Source: Steromphala cineraria (lineage: Eukaryota > Mollusca > Gastropoda > Trochida > Trochidae). From it: DNA of 64,000 nucleotides. Position 1 is the stretch's first letter. Each line of letters opens with the position of its first letter. The notes under the pieces are model-generated. The model searched no databases. It saw only the letters and a list, made by a program, of their open reading frames with translations, and was not told the origin of the DNA. The DNA lies in contig OU744725.1 of NCBI GenBank assembly GCA_916613615.1, forward strand, positions 66,472,575-66,536,574, written 5' to 3'. Both the position numbers and the translations under genes were made by a program. Positions 11,387-22,922 of the stretch are shown here, piece after piece.

Positions 11387-13389
11387 TTAATGCATTCAAA
11401 CTATATTACATTTGTGTTAATGGATGAAAATGTAAATGTAATATCACTTAAAAAGATTAAATTCCATAGACATTGAATCATGTGAACAGCAGTGTAATGT
11501 AATTAGATTGGTAAAGACTTTGTTTTATCTGAATGAACCATTTTCAAGAAATCCAGTTCCTTTACATTTAAATTTAGAAAATATGTTTTCGATTTCTGAA
11601 AGTAGAATGTCTTTTGATAGTGTCCTGAATATCAAGAGCTGTATGGTACCAAACTAATTGGCCGAGGAAGTCTCTAAGGTTGTACTTAATTTCTATTAAT
11701 TCCCACATAACGTTTGAAATATAGTACATGTAAATGTTTGACAATTCTTATTATCTCAAATCCTTTATAGTTGTTGTTATCAGAAAAAATGTATAAAATT
11801 GCATCTCAAAATATCTCAGTTATAATAGAGATTTTGAATTTTATAATAAGTTTTCATTCATGGCTGGAAATGAAATACATTTATTGAAAATAAATTCTGA
11901 TTTGACTCTCTTGGTCATGAAACTCGAGTCAATGGAGGATAATAATCTCTCACAGGTTCAACTTTAAGCTCATGATCTGAGAAATACAAATGATTTTGAC
12001 ATGTAATTCATCCTCATTGACTAGTTAAATCTAACAAATCAAGAATAAGCTCTATATATTATATTGTGGCATTTATGCACATGAATGCGTGACTTGGATG
12101 TTAACATGATTATGTTGTTTAGGAGGTCAATACAATCTACCAACTTGTAAAGACACAGGGTTAACGAAAACACTGAACAAATTATTGAAAAATCGTTTCA
12201 AATCAGATAACAAAGGTAACAACAGTGATTCTTTATCAACCTCTTCTCTAAGACAAGAATCAATGTTTTAAACCTGAACGATGTGACACCAGATGTTTTT
12301 CTTTTTTTGTCACTGTTTTGTTTCTGACATCAAATATCAAAACAGAACTCTAACGCTTTCGGTACTTGGTCTCAATATGTCAGTGTTACTTTTAATACAT
12401 TCAAAATGTTGAAAGTGGTATTTTTGCTTGAAACTGAAACTGCATGTAATGTAAAGATTGAAATAATGGTGCGAATAAAACGGTTGATAATAAGAAAACA
12501 CATTCGACTTCATCGATTGAAAGAGTTACTTGGTGAAGAGCCTTTTCAGTGACCGTGCATGAAATCAATGCAATTGAAATCCCTGTAACTTGCGTTGTTA
12601 TTGATTCAAGAGGGTAAATTATTGAAACATAATTTGATTACAACTATACAAATACGATTTATTGTTTTTGTTTTGATTTGAACATAAAAGTATTTAACAT
12701 GTATCACATGATTAAAGTTTTCATTGCAGTTCTTGTCAGTAACGTTAATATCATATTACATATAGAATCACTTGCTGTGAAATGATTGACTTAAACGGGA
12801 AAGAACTGTATTAAAAAGTTCTGTCTTTGAAACCTTCAAATTTCAATGGCATTGCAAAGTATCACAGTTCATCAAGTTCAATTCCAAGGAGAGGCATTAT
12901 TACGTTATTCGGCTTAATATTCAAGACATTTTATAATAAATCTAGCAAATTAGTCCATCCAGTCCCGTGTCAAAATTAAATTGATCTGGAAAAAAAGAGA
13001 GGTTGAGGTGGATGAAGGCTGTTCATGAAATTGCTATGAGTTTGTTGACATCGAGATAGGCACTTACCTTATAAGCTTGTTAAAGATTTAGATGAATAGA
13101 CTTTAACACTGAAATCAGGTTGAAATATAGTTGATATCGTAATTGATGAATAACAGTAAACATATTCAACTAATTCATGATATCATCGTATACTCTTAGA
13201 ACATGCTTGTGTGAACATTTGAAAGATATCCTGCAATTACAAAAAATACTGTGCATGAAAATATTGTAGGTCAAATGATAGTGATGAAAAATTGCACTTA
13301 TTGTATGTATTATTATATGATTGAAGGTGGGATACTCTGTTCTATCAGTGAAATAAACCCTCTCTCTGGCTACAGTGGTGATAACCTTT

Positions 13390-13590
13390 TTCGTCACTCT
13401 ACTGATGTCAAGTTCAAGAGTTTGACATCATGTAACAATGGTCTGCCGTCATGAATTCTCCTATGACGTCACACTGTTACCGCGGGGACGGGCCCTTTCA
13501 AGCGGCCGCTCAACATGAAATCGACCTTTTTTGACGTAATTAGAAGGATTTCATCATATAATAAATGGAATATCTGTCAATTCTTGGTGT
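13390..13590. other. Replacement segment with GC-rich patch at the A/B junction of unit 1
   Basis: Where units 2 and 3 have about 800 bases (28400-29220 and 42390-43200) including block 1, unit 1 has only this ~200-bp unrelated segment. It contains TGACGTCA (13464), CCGCGG, GGGCCC and GCGGCCGC (13502-13509) within about 50 bases, which is striking in AT-rich DNA. Sequence resumes in register at GTGTCTGGCTTATCTCG. It may be the scar of an insertion plus deletion, or an inserted element fragment. Confidence 0.6.
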
Positions 13591-16500
13591 CGGTGTCTGG
13601 CTTATCTCGATTGTCAGAATATGAAATTTATAAGTGACATGTAAACAGCAAAATGTTTTTAAAAGGTGGTACCTTTGTTTCAATGAGTAGTTAGCTAGAA
13701 ATGATCTTTGACAATGATAAGAAAAAGAGAAACAGGATGTACGCAGATTAATGAGATAACCGGAAGGGACAATTAAGACGTAAAAATAAAGTAGATTTGA
13801 TTTAGTCTGTCAATTTCATGACAACATTTGTATAGGAAGAAGTATATCATGAAAGAAGCTACAGATAAGTGTACTATTTACAAAACCCCTTAGTATGAAA
13901 AACCCAATCCCTGAATTCCACTTCATACTAATGTATGTCGCTATATCATAATTTAATTTTTTTAAATAATCTGTTTAAATAATTTGTTTTATTTTGTTTA
14001 AAGTAGTCGACTAAATGGTCGTCCTGTTTTTATTCGAAGCATACGAGTGGTGACTATGACTTACGCCTCGGGCTCAATTTTATTCTGAGGTAACAAATTG
14101 ACAAAGCGTCGATGCTAGCTGTACTTTAGCAAATCGGTGTTAACAGTATCATGGACATCATTTAACATTCATCTATTACACGGGGCAAATACAGTTTCTT
14201 TCTATTAATGAAAATAGTGATGATGATATTTTGAACAAATAAACAATTATAATTACGATGTACATGATGTAAACTTGAACCTCATTTATGTCCAAGCTGC
14301 TTGCTCTTATATTTGTTTATGTGACTTGCTTGTCAATTGGAAGATAACAAATATTTTAACTCAATAATGTCATTTATACTTGAATATCAACCATGTTGTG
14401 CAGGGCAACGTTAAATCAATTCATTCATGTATTCGTTCAAGTAATCAGAATGATATTTCTACCAGAATTACATTACATTGTGACACTGTGACAGGGAACA
14501 GCTTGTAGAGTGTCAGTGTTGTGACTACCCTGTATCCCAAGATCAAACTTTAGTACTAGGCTTCCTGTCTCAATTGGAATTGGTAGAATCGTATCTAAGG
14601 GAAATCTCTGAGGTCTTATGAGTGTATAGTTCTAATACACTCAGAATGAATCCAATTTGTATTGAATGTTGAAAAGTTTAACTTTCAAAAGAAATACCAA
14701 TATACAAGCGAACGATGTTTTTCAAATCATAAGGGTCACCTAGTTTAAATCATGCAGTCATTGGATTCTAAACGTTATGTATGGTAATGCACTTATGTTT
14801 TCTGTTTGGTATAAATGTTACATGTTTATCAATGGCAACTTGCCATAGGGAATATACTAACTTTATGTGAAATCAAAAGATGAAGGGTCCTTAGAACCAG
14901 ATAAATGAGTTCCTTCCATTGACACGACCATGGAATTGTTACAGATACAAACTACTTAACAAAATGAACTCTTTTCAAAGTGCAACAATACAGCTGCGTA
15001 CTTCGTTCATATGTTACAGAATTAATGTCCAAATATCCTATAACGTGGTTTAGGTTTTGACGTCAATACCTTCAGCTGAATTGACGAACTGGCATAGATA
15101 GAAGGGACATTTCAAAATAAAACATTTGTGGATGTGTGAACCTGAGAGTTAAACTATTTTCAACCCATGACATATTTTTCTTTAATTAAAAAAAATAGTT
15201 TCAAAAGTTTTTTTGTAAAATTTATTTGACATTTCGATTCATTTGAATAGGTCTTCTTCTTTAAAAGTCAATCCAAAATGAGAGAAGAAAAATTTACCTA
15301 AGAAATAACCGGAAACAAGTTCTTGGACTCCTTGTGTGAACCGGAAATGTAGAGGGTGTAGACGCAGTGTCTCCTCTGTATCTAATAAACAACGTTTGTG
15401 TCCTCTTTACAACTAATGTAAAAGCAATGAGTTTAAATAACTTCACAATACTTCATCTTAGATTTGAAAGAAAGTTGCAAATGCATTGTTTTCATCAGAT
15501 AGGTATCTGTACTTCATTGGCAACTGATGTTTCCTTCAACAATGATGTAAAAGAATAAAAGAACTATGAAAATAGAACTGCCTGTCCTGTAGGTCAGTTG
15601 CTAATGCCGGGCTTTATTCGAAATGTAAACGAAATTTATTATTAGGTGATTCAAGTTTATAAACCGCGCCTGTTTTGTTACATCTATGTCGACAAATTAA
15701 ATTTAGTTATGAAGCCATTATCATACATTATCTATTATAAAATTGATATCTGGAAATATTATACTTATTAATAAAACAAAATTTGCAGGATTAGTACTTA
15801 GCTTTTGAAGAGATTTGTGCAGTAGAACTATTCAAGAAGTGGAACAATAAGATAGTTTGATTTAGTGCGGGACGTTTGAACCATCAAGTAGTTTTAATCA
15901 ATTTCAAAGTCATTAGAACCTCCATACATTGAGAACAAATGATTTAAACTGACGTTTAGAAATGCATTTACAATTTTTTTTAAAGTACAATCTATTAAAA
16001 GAAGACACATCATTTTCTAAAAAGCACTCAATCTCAATAAACTCAAATGATAAATGGATTCTGACAATTGCCAACGTTATCAAAGGAGAAAATAACATCA
16101 AAGGAATGGGGACCAATTTCATTATAGCAACCCTTTTCTTATTAATATATTACATTAATATATTTTCATTATGAAAGAAAAAACCAAAATGATATTTGGA
16201 AAGTCATAATGTTTGAAATAGAAGCTATGAAATATAAGCGCAAGTAGGAATTATATAAAATTTGGTTCAGTATCATATCATGAGATCGAACTATTTTCTT
16301 GTTAAAACTAACAACGTTGAATTATTAAGCTTGAACAACTGCATCGAATTGTAAAGAGTCTGATGGTATAATTAGAAAAAGTGAAAGCATCTTGGATTTC
16401 ATCGATTGAAGAGTTGTTGTGCAAAGTATTACATGACTGTATATAAAATCAATGAAATTGAGATTCTTGGTACTGGAGCTGATTGTCAGAATATGAATCT

Positions 16501-16685
16501 ACATAAAGCAAATATATATCTCAATATTTTGCTCTTTGTAGCTAATTAGAACTAAACACACTATTAGACAGACCTGTAAATAAATAAAATCACGTATGAT
16601 TTATGGATAGTCATATAAGTCGATCAACCATAAATCATTCTTGTCTCTCTTATACTACCAAATTAAATTGTAAATATATGTCGTT

Positions 16686-17706
16686 TTATTACATACGTGT
16701 TCTGAATATCTTCATGAGATAATTTTGGTTATTTGAAACACGTGTTGTGTAACCAGTTGAAAGTTATTCAACGAGTGTTGTGTAACCAAAGCAGGTTATT
16801 CAACGATAGTGACGTCATATTACTTTTGCAATCAGCTTATTGGTTTGAACCGTACCCCCGCCGCTTCAAAATTGTAATTCAACATATTTTATTCCATTTT
16901 TGTATTTTCCCTCAAAATAAAATTGCATCACATCACAGAGATATGAGCAAAATTATCAAACCAACATTTGCGATCCGATCTCGGCTATTTCATCACTAAA
17001 TTGAAAAATATATTGCCTAAATTTATTTTCGAAAGAGTAACATGTATCTCCCTTTTGTAGTCAACTGACGTGTTTTGTCAACACGGAGCTTTCTCGCCAG
17101 CGAAATATTGAGTGAAAGCCGATAGTTTAGAAACGGTTGTGTTTATATGCAGTTTCATTTATCATCAATGCTTTACATAATCAAGCAACCCACTGAATGT
17201 CGGTATTCGTCTAGAAACGTTTATCAAGGACGGTTGAAACGTTCAAATCCCCGTCACTGTCATCTAGATTGACGATCTCGCTACTCAGTATCGACAACAG
17301 CATTGTTTTTTATTGTTAAAGTATTTTCTAATGTCTTGGTTTGGGATAATTCTGTCGATAACCTGTGCACAAATGATTGTTTAAAAGTAGGATTTCATTT
17401 AGAGGTGAAGATGATGCTAATGGAAAACGGGACTTTGTTTTGGCTATTGCAAACACAGAGGTACCTCACCAGTGTATTATTACGCAACTATATCGCGCAT
17501 GATTGTCGTTTCAAAGAAATACAAATTCCCTTTTGTAAATAGACCACACAACGAGTGAGTGTTGAATATCGAAAATATTTCAACTCAATATTTTCAAAGT
17601 TTTGAGTTATTCACTCCCTTTCGCTCGTGAATAAATCAAAACATTTGAAAATATCTCATTGAAATATTTTTCGATATTCAACACTCACTCGTTTTGTTAT
17701 CTCTAT
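16686..17706. mobile_element. ~1-kb foldback insertion specific to this B module
   Basis: In the other units TATGTCGTT is followed directly by ATAAACACTGG; here about 1020 bases separate them. The insert begins with two copies of a 37-base direct repeat containing GTGTTGTGTAACC and ends with a near-perfect hairpin (17551-17692). Words from the hairpin (ATTCAACGAGTG and CGAGTGAGTGTTGAAT) echo the left end, which suggests related termini. Exact ends and target duplication are unclear. Small frames inside (16733-16999 and 17303-17542) are not recognisable. Most likely it is a non-autonomous foldback or MITE-like element. Confidence 0.6.
17551..17692. repeat. 142-bp near-perfect hairpin
   Basis: Arms of about 65 bases, starting ACGAGTGAGTGTTGAATATC on the left and ending GATATTCAACACTCACTCGT on the right, pair with only a few mismatches around a loop near TCCCTTTCGCTC. 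It forms the right end of the insertion at 16686-17706. Confidence 0.85.
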
Positions 17707-18841
17707 ATAAACACTGGAATAATTATAATATTGACAATTGATCAATTTTATTCATCAACGAAGTAAGGTTTCTTAACGGAGGTAGTTCGAATTGAACAGT
17801 ATTTGAACTGAAAGTAAAACAATTGAAATATCCACTTCAGTGAGATTAAGCAATGTATCACAGGTCATCAAGCCCAAGTCTACAGAGGGATGTAATCAAG
17901 TTATTCTGTGCGACAATCAGGACCTTTAAGAATCAGGCTAGCCTTCAAATCTTTGGAGTCCAATGTCAAGATATAATTGGTCTAGATAAGAAGCGTGCTA
18001 CATGGATTTGGGCTGTTATTCTTTTTGATTGTCATTCCCATGTTACGGGTTCTTTATTGAAGTATTAAAAGTCAATCATGCTATCTTACAACAACACAAC
18101 TGAGTGGATTGTTGGCCTGAAGTTTGTCCAGTAATAAAAAGTTGAAACAACTGTGTCCAGTTATTTCATGTATGACAGGTTGTTGAGGTTGGACTTAAAT
18201 AAGGAAACAACAACCAAAGACATTGAAAAAAATAATAAGAGTTATACATATTGCCTTAAAGCACTCAGGAAATATGTATAACTCTTATTGTTTTTTTCCC
18301 CAGGGAATATGTATAATCCCTGGAAATTTCAGGGAATATACATAATCAGTTAGTGAATCAGGTAATATACATAATCACTGAAAAACAGAGGGATTATAAT
18401 ATTCCCTGATTATACACATTAACTTAACATAATTACATATAGATTCCAGGATTAATTATTGGATGAAACTGATCATGAAGTATATGAATCAGACATATCG
18501 TTAACTCTTTTAACTAATCATAGTCCACATATTTATAAGATGATGTATGATTTCATTCAAAGTTGTAACATATCATGTTCTAAACATATCAAAGCGATTT
18601 ATAAGTACAAAACTTGAGATATATGGTTTTAAACTAAAAAAGAGATTTGAACACGTGTGTTTAAACAAATATGTGTAATATTTCGATATTGATTACCCAA
18701 TGAAATGTATCATAGCCCTTATATGATAAGATCAGAGCATGTAAGTAATAGTATCTATTGTCTGCCGCCCACTGTCTGAGGGTAATCCTCTTGAGAAGTT
18801 GATTAAGAAGAGCAAACAGAGTAGCGAGTAAAGAGGTTTGC

Positions 18842-19923
18842 TGTCAGATATAAGTCAACAGGGCAGATGGAATTCGAGTTAATCAAACAAATCCTTAACA
18901 CATTTAGAAATTATTTATACTTATAGGTATTTGGTTTATTGCACGTCTTATAATAGAAGTCACGTGATGTGTTAAAGGGGCTTATTCAGCAAATTCTTCA
19001 TATTTGGCTTGTTTCGATAAGAAATAAGCCAGAAATGTTCCATGGGAATTTCCATCTCAAACTATCATACAAATTTCTGTGTGAATAATCATCAACAGTT
19101 CCAGGAACAAGTTTACCGAACACACTCTTCAATTTCCAGGATATCAAAATGTGTGTTTGAAAGTCATTTCATATTAGCAGCTGTAAGAAACGGTTCCATA
19201 AGAAACCTAATCTTGCCCTGATAGCTCACAGAGGAAGAATACAAGCAGCGTCACATATTTGTTTCCAGCAATTAATGTTTGTTCCAATATTAGCCCTCTT
19301 TAAGTAATTTCAAGGCAATCATTACACTGTATTCGAAAATTCGATTCATGTTACAAGAATATGTGTGAAATTGATTTATGTCTGTCAGATATATGTCAAA
19401 ATGGCAGATGGAAAACGTGTTAATCAAACAAATCCTTAACACATTTAGAAATGATTTATACTTTTAGGTATTTGGTTAATTGCGTGTCTTATATAAGACG
19501 TGTGATGTGTTAAAGAGGCTTATTCAGAAAATTCTTATTCATATCTTGGATGTTTCGATCGGAAATAAACCAGTAATGTTCCATGGTGAATTTTCCATCT
19601 CAAACTAACATAAAGATTTCTGTGTGCATAAGCTGATGTTAGCATCAACAGTTCCAGGAAGAAAATTACCGAACACACTTTTCAATTTCCAGGATATCAA
19701 TATGTGGGTTTGAAGTCATTTTAGAAAAGAATCTGCAAGAAACGGTTCCATAAGAAACCTAATCTTGCCCTCATAGCTCACAGAGGAAGAATACAAGAAA
19801 CGTCACATATTTGTTTCCAGCAAATAATGTTTGTTTCAATATTAGCCCTCTTTAAGAGATTTCAAGGCAATCATAACACCGCATTGGAAAATTCGATTCA
19901 TGTTACCAGAATATGTGTGAAAT
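18842..19923. repeat. 541-bp tandem duplication in unit 2
   Basis: Sequence starting TGTCAGATATA at 18842 is repeated from 19383 (TGTCAGATATATGTCAA) with the same landmarks: the GTGATGTGTTAAAG word, the TTCCATGG word and AACGGTTCCATAAGAAACC. The other units have a single copy. The two copies differ at many positions, so the duplication is not recent, or the copies came from different units. Confidence 0.75.
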
Positions 19924-20247
19924 TGATTTTATGTCTCTTTGAAACCATTCCATTGGAAACCTGGTTTTGCTCTGGTACATCTTAGAAAAGAACACAAGCA
20001 GGAACACCGATTTGTATTCAAAGCAAATACTGTTTGTTTTAATATTAGCCCTCTTTTAGTAATTTCAAGGCAAACATTACAATTTATTCGAAAGATGTAT
20101 TCATGTCAACAGAATATTGGTGAAACTGATTTCTGTTTGCAAACCGTTCCAAAGACATCTGGTCTTTCTCCGATACATCTCAAAGTAGACTACGAGCAAT
20201 GACGTTATCAAAGTAAATAGAGATTGTGTGAATATGTACACTCTTAA

Positions 20248-20604
20248 AAGGGGCAGTAGCACGTTTTTTGATAATTTTATAATTTGAATTTCTCACTGAT
20301 AATTGTAAGTGAATGCTAAATGTATTATTTTGACAGTGTCAAAAATTTCATTACAGAAGTCAATCATCCATAGTCAGAGGACAAAGAATGAAGATTCACA
20401 TAAAATCCATTGGCGGCCATTTTTTTGTGAACACCTTTAATTCATTTTTTGTAAGAAAGGGAATCGCATGGCTAAACTTAACGTTATATATTGGAATTAA
20501 TACTGCTCCATTTAGTTTAAATACATTGTCTTTCAATTGAAATCATTAATTTTCATTTTCCTTACATCACCCTATATTCCCCCTAAAAACGTGCTACTGC
20601 CCCT
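20248..20604. mobile_element. TTAA-flanked MITE, filled site in unit 2
   Basis: The element has terminal inverted repeats GGGGCAGTAGCACGTTTTT and AAAAACGTGCTACTGCCCC and is flanked by TTAA at 20244-20247 and 20605-20608. Units 1 (about 3548) and 3 (about 34060) have the empty site CTCTTTAAGTGGG; unit 4 has the same element at the same place. It is 357 bp with no open frame of note. By target site and ends it is a non-autonomous piggyBac-type MITE. Confidence 0.9.
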
Positions 20605-20997
20605 TTAAGTGGGTAAATAATAACAGGGAGGTGAAGATTTCATATTTTCACAGAACAAGTTGTGATCAGGTCGGTATCCTTTTTCATATAAAATTATTAT
20701 TCCAATCTTTTAAAAGTTGACATTTAATAGAATTTATTAACTGACAAAACCTCAAATATACCAAAACACTAAAAACATAAAAAAAATACAAATAAAAACC
20801 AAAACTAAATAAATATCTAAGACAACATCTGACATATTCGTTAATGTTGTTGACAATTGTGCCTGGTTTATTCCCCAGGAAATCCTGTTAATGGTCTGTT
20901 ATCTTTCGAACGGTAGAGGACCATCATTTGTGTTTGAGTTCCATACTCTTCCTTTAGAAGCAGATATGTTACTTTTTAGCTGTGTACGATAAATGCC

Positions 20998-21152
20998 ATC
21001 TCACTTCAATGGATTCGGTGACATACTTTGAAATGTAATTGACTAAAATGAGCTCATTCCAATGGATTCGGGTAAGATAATTTGGAATGTAAGTTACTTC
21101 AATGAGCTCACTCCAACTGATTCGGGTAAGATAATTTGGAATGTAATTTAAG
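20998..21152. repeat. 54-bp minisatellite, 3 copies (unit 2)
   Basis: This is the equivalent of 3934-5800, with three copies and no insertion. The last copy has CTCCAACTGATTCGG in place of CTCCAATGGATTCGG. Confidence 0.85.
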
Positions 21153-21804
21153 TCCTATGAGCTGCTCCTGTCAACTTGATTATTAGATAGAAAGTTTAGA
21201 GTCCAATTCAAACACGCCAGTGTTCTCTACCGTGTCAAAGATAATCTTCTATGTGTTCAGATTCGTCTCTCTTCATTCAAGGAAAAATGTTAGATCGATA
21301 ATCTTATTTTTTGTATTGATTTTAAGTTGCATTTTCAAGTGAACGTTGTTTTTCCAAAAGATAGGATTACTTAGTTAAACAGAAGTTTTTTTAAAGCTAG
21401 TCGATTGAGTTTTTCAAAAGATGTATGTTACAGATGTTTCAAATCTTAAATACGAAATTTAATGTCATCTACGTTACTAGTTTGCCGAGATTTCCAGATT
21501 GAGACTATTTGAAACATAGGTCTCGAAGGCAAAACATGATTCAAACAGCAGGTGTATTGAGTGATGCGACGAGAGGTTGTGGGTATATCTGACTCATATC
21601 CTACTCCAGCCGAGTTATATTTGAGGGAAAATAGTTTTCTACCTTCTCCATGTATACATGTATTGACCTAACTTTTACTCTGCTATACTCACCTAATTCC
21701 AATAAAACTTGGTATTAACTAGTTCCTATACACAGCTTTCATAGTTAATAAATAACACTATAGACTTGCCACAACAGAAAGTACCTCTGCTTGTATCAAT
21801 CCAC

Positions 21805-21858
21805 TGTAGCTCACTTGGCAGGGTCGCTGCTCTGCAACATAAAGATCCGAATCCCACC
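21805..21858 (+). repeat. tRNA-like segment (unit 2)
   Basis: This is the second copy of the tRNA-like A-box/B-box segment described at 6635. It is identical over the A box and B box, so it was carried by duplication of the module rather than by fresh insertion. Confidence 0.5.
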
Positions 21859-22767
21859 CTTTTTGTTTAAAATTCTAAAATAATTAAACTCTTAATTTTA
21901 CGAATCTGTTCTTTTGCCAAATTTGATGATCTCTTAACCTAACCAAGTGCAGATGATCAATAAAAATGCTGGAATTACTTATTCATATCATGTTCTCATA
22001 TGCGGGCTATGGTCAGTTTCATAAAGTAATCAATACCATAATGTGTTACAGGGATACCTGTTCATACACTTTATGATCAGTTTCATGCAATCGTTAATGC
22101 CGGAATTACCTATTCGTGTACTAGAAACATGATGCTCATGTAGGTTACAATAATGATGCGAAGAATACATAGAACTACAATAGGTTTTGCCAATATCCAT
22201 AGGGTAATCATTATCAAAATAAGGATCATAATATATATTTGAAATAACATTTTTATAGGGTTTTTCTTTCTTATGAGGAATCTTATTGTAAAATATCTTC
22301 TTGAACCTTTCTCACGAAATTAACCTAAATAACATGATACATGTATGTGTCTGTAGACAATTCATAGAAACAATTATGAACAAATTTGCAATCACAACGT
22401 TTGAAGATTTGTCAGTGACTGTGATGTGTTTTAATGAACTTTCTAAAAAGCTTTATTGATATAGATTTTGTTAATATCAATTAACTTCCCTCAATAGTCC
22501 CATATTTCTTAAAATTTCACCCTTGCGACATTTGCAAGTTATCAAAGTTAAAATCATAAAGTTCCTAATGGTGAGTCAGTAATATACAAACAAATCTACT
22601 ATTTCAACATCTACACAGAAAAAATGAATGGAAATATGACCGAACATTCTTAAGAAGAAACAAGTCAATAACTCAATTAGCAAAAGGAAAATTGATTGTT
22701 CTGTCTGACTGATGAGGTTCCATTCCATTTATCAGAGAGAAACACAACAAAAAGGGGTGAACAGAGG

Positions 22768-22922
22768 GAGAGTGATTAATGGATAGAATAATAGAGAACA
22801 TTGGTGAGATTACAGAGGGAGATTATTAATTGATGGAGAAATAGAGAACATTGGTGAGATTACAGAGGGAGAGTGATTAATTGATGGAGAAATAGAGAAC
22901 ATTGGTGAGATTACAGAGGGAG
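22768..22922. repeat. 53-bp minisatellite, about 3 copies
   Basis: Repeats built around GAGAACATTGGTGAGATTAC and AGAGGGAGAGTGATTAAT follow each other three times. Unit 3 has one copy (about 36525-36580) and unit 1 a shortened one (about 7935-7980). The expansion is therefore specific to unit 2. Confidence 0.85.

Larger units (their letters stand above)
2643..13390. repeat. Module A (unit 1)
   Basis: This is the full-length A module. Its conserved landmarks in order are: the opening GTCTGCCGCCC block (2643), a CACGTG-containing word near 2847, the 54-bp minisatellite (3934-5800, split by an insertion), the GTCATCTACGTAATTAG block (6280), a tRNA-like segment (6635), the ACCGGAAACATGTTCTTGG block (9203), and the TCATCGATTGAAAGAG block (12518). 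The module matches 18760-29043 and 33161-43021. It shares with unit 3, against unit 2, a ~200-bp segment at 7360-7560 and many single-base states. Insertions specific to this copy are listed separately. The frames in it (for example 8330-8614 and 9359-9655) are not preserved in the other copies. Confidence 0.8.
13591..18759. repeat. Module B (unit 1/2 junction)
   Basis: This B module lacks block 1. It holds conserved block 2 at 15299, the unit start word at 16070, a degraded TCATCGATTGAAGAG block (16400) and the 71-codon open segment at 17853-18068. It shares with unit 3 (44090-44280) a ~200-bp stretch at 14470-14670 that unit 2's B module (around 30090) lacks. A foldback insertion at 16686-17706 makes this B module longer than the others. 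Confidence 0.75.
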
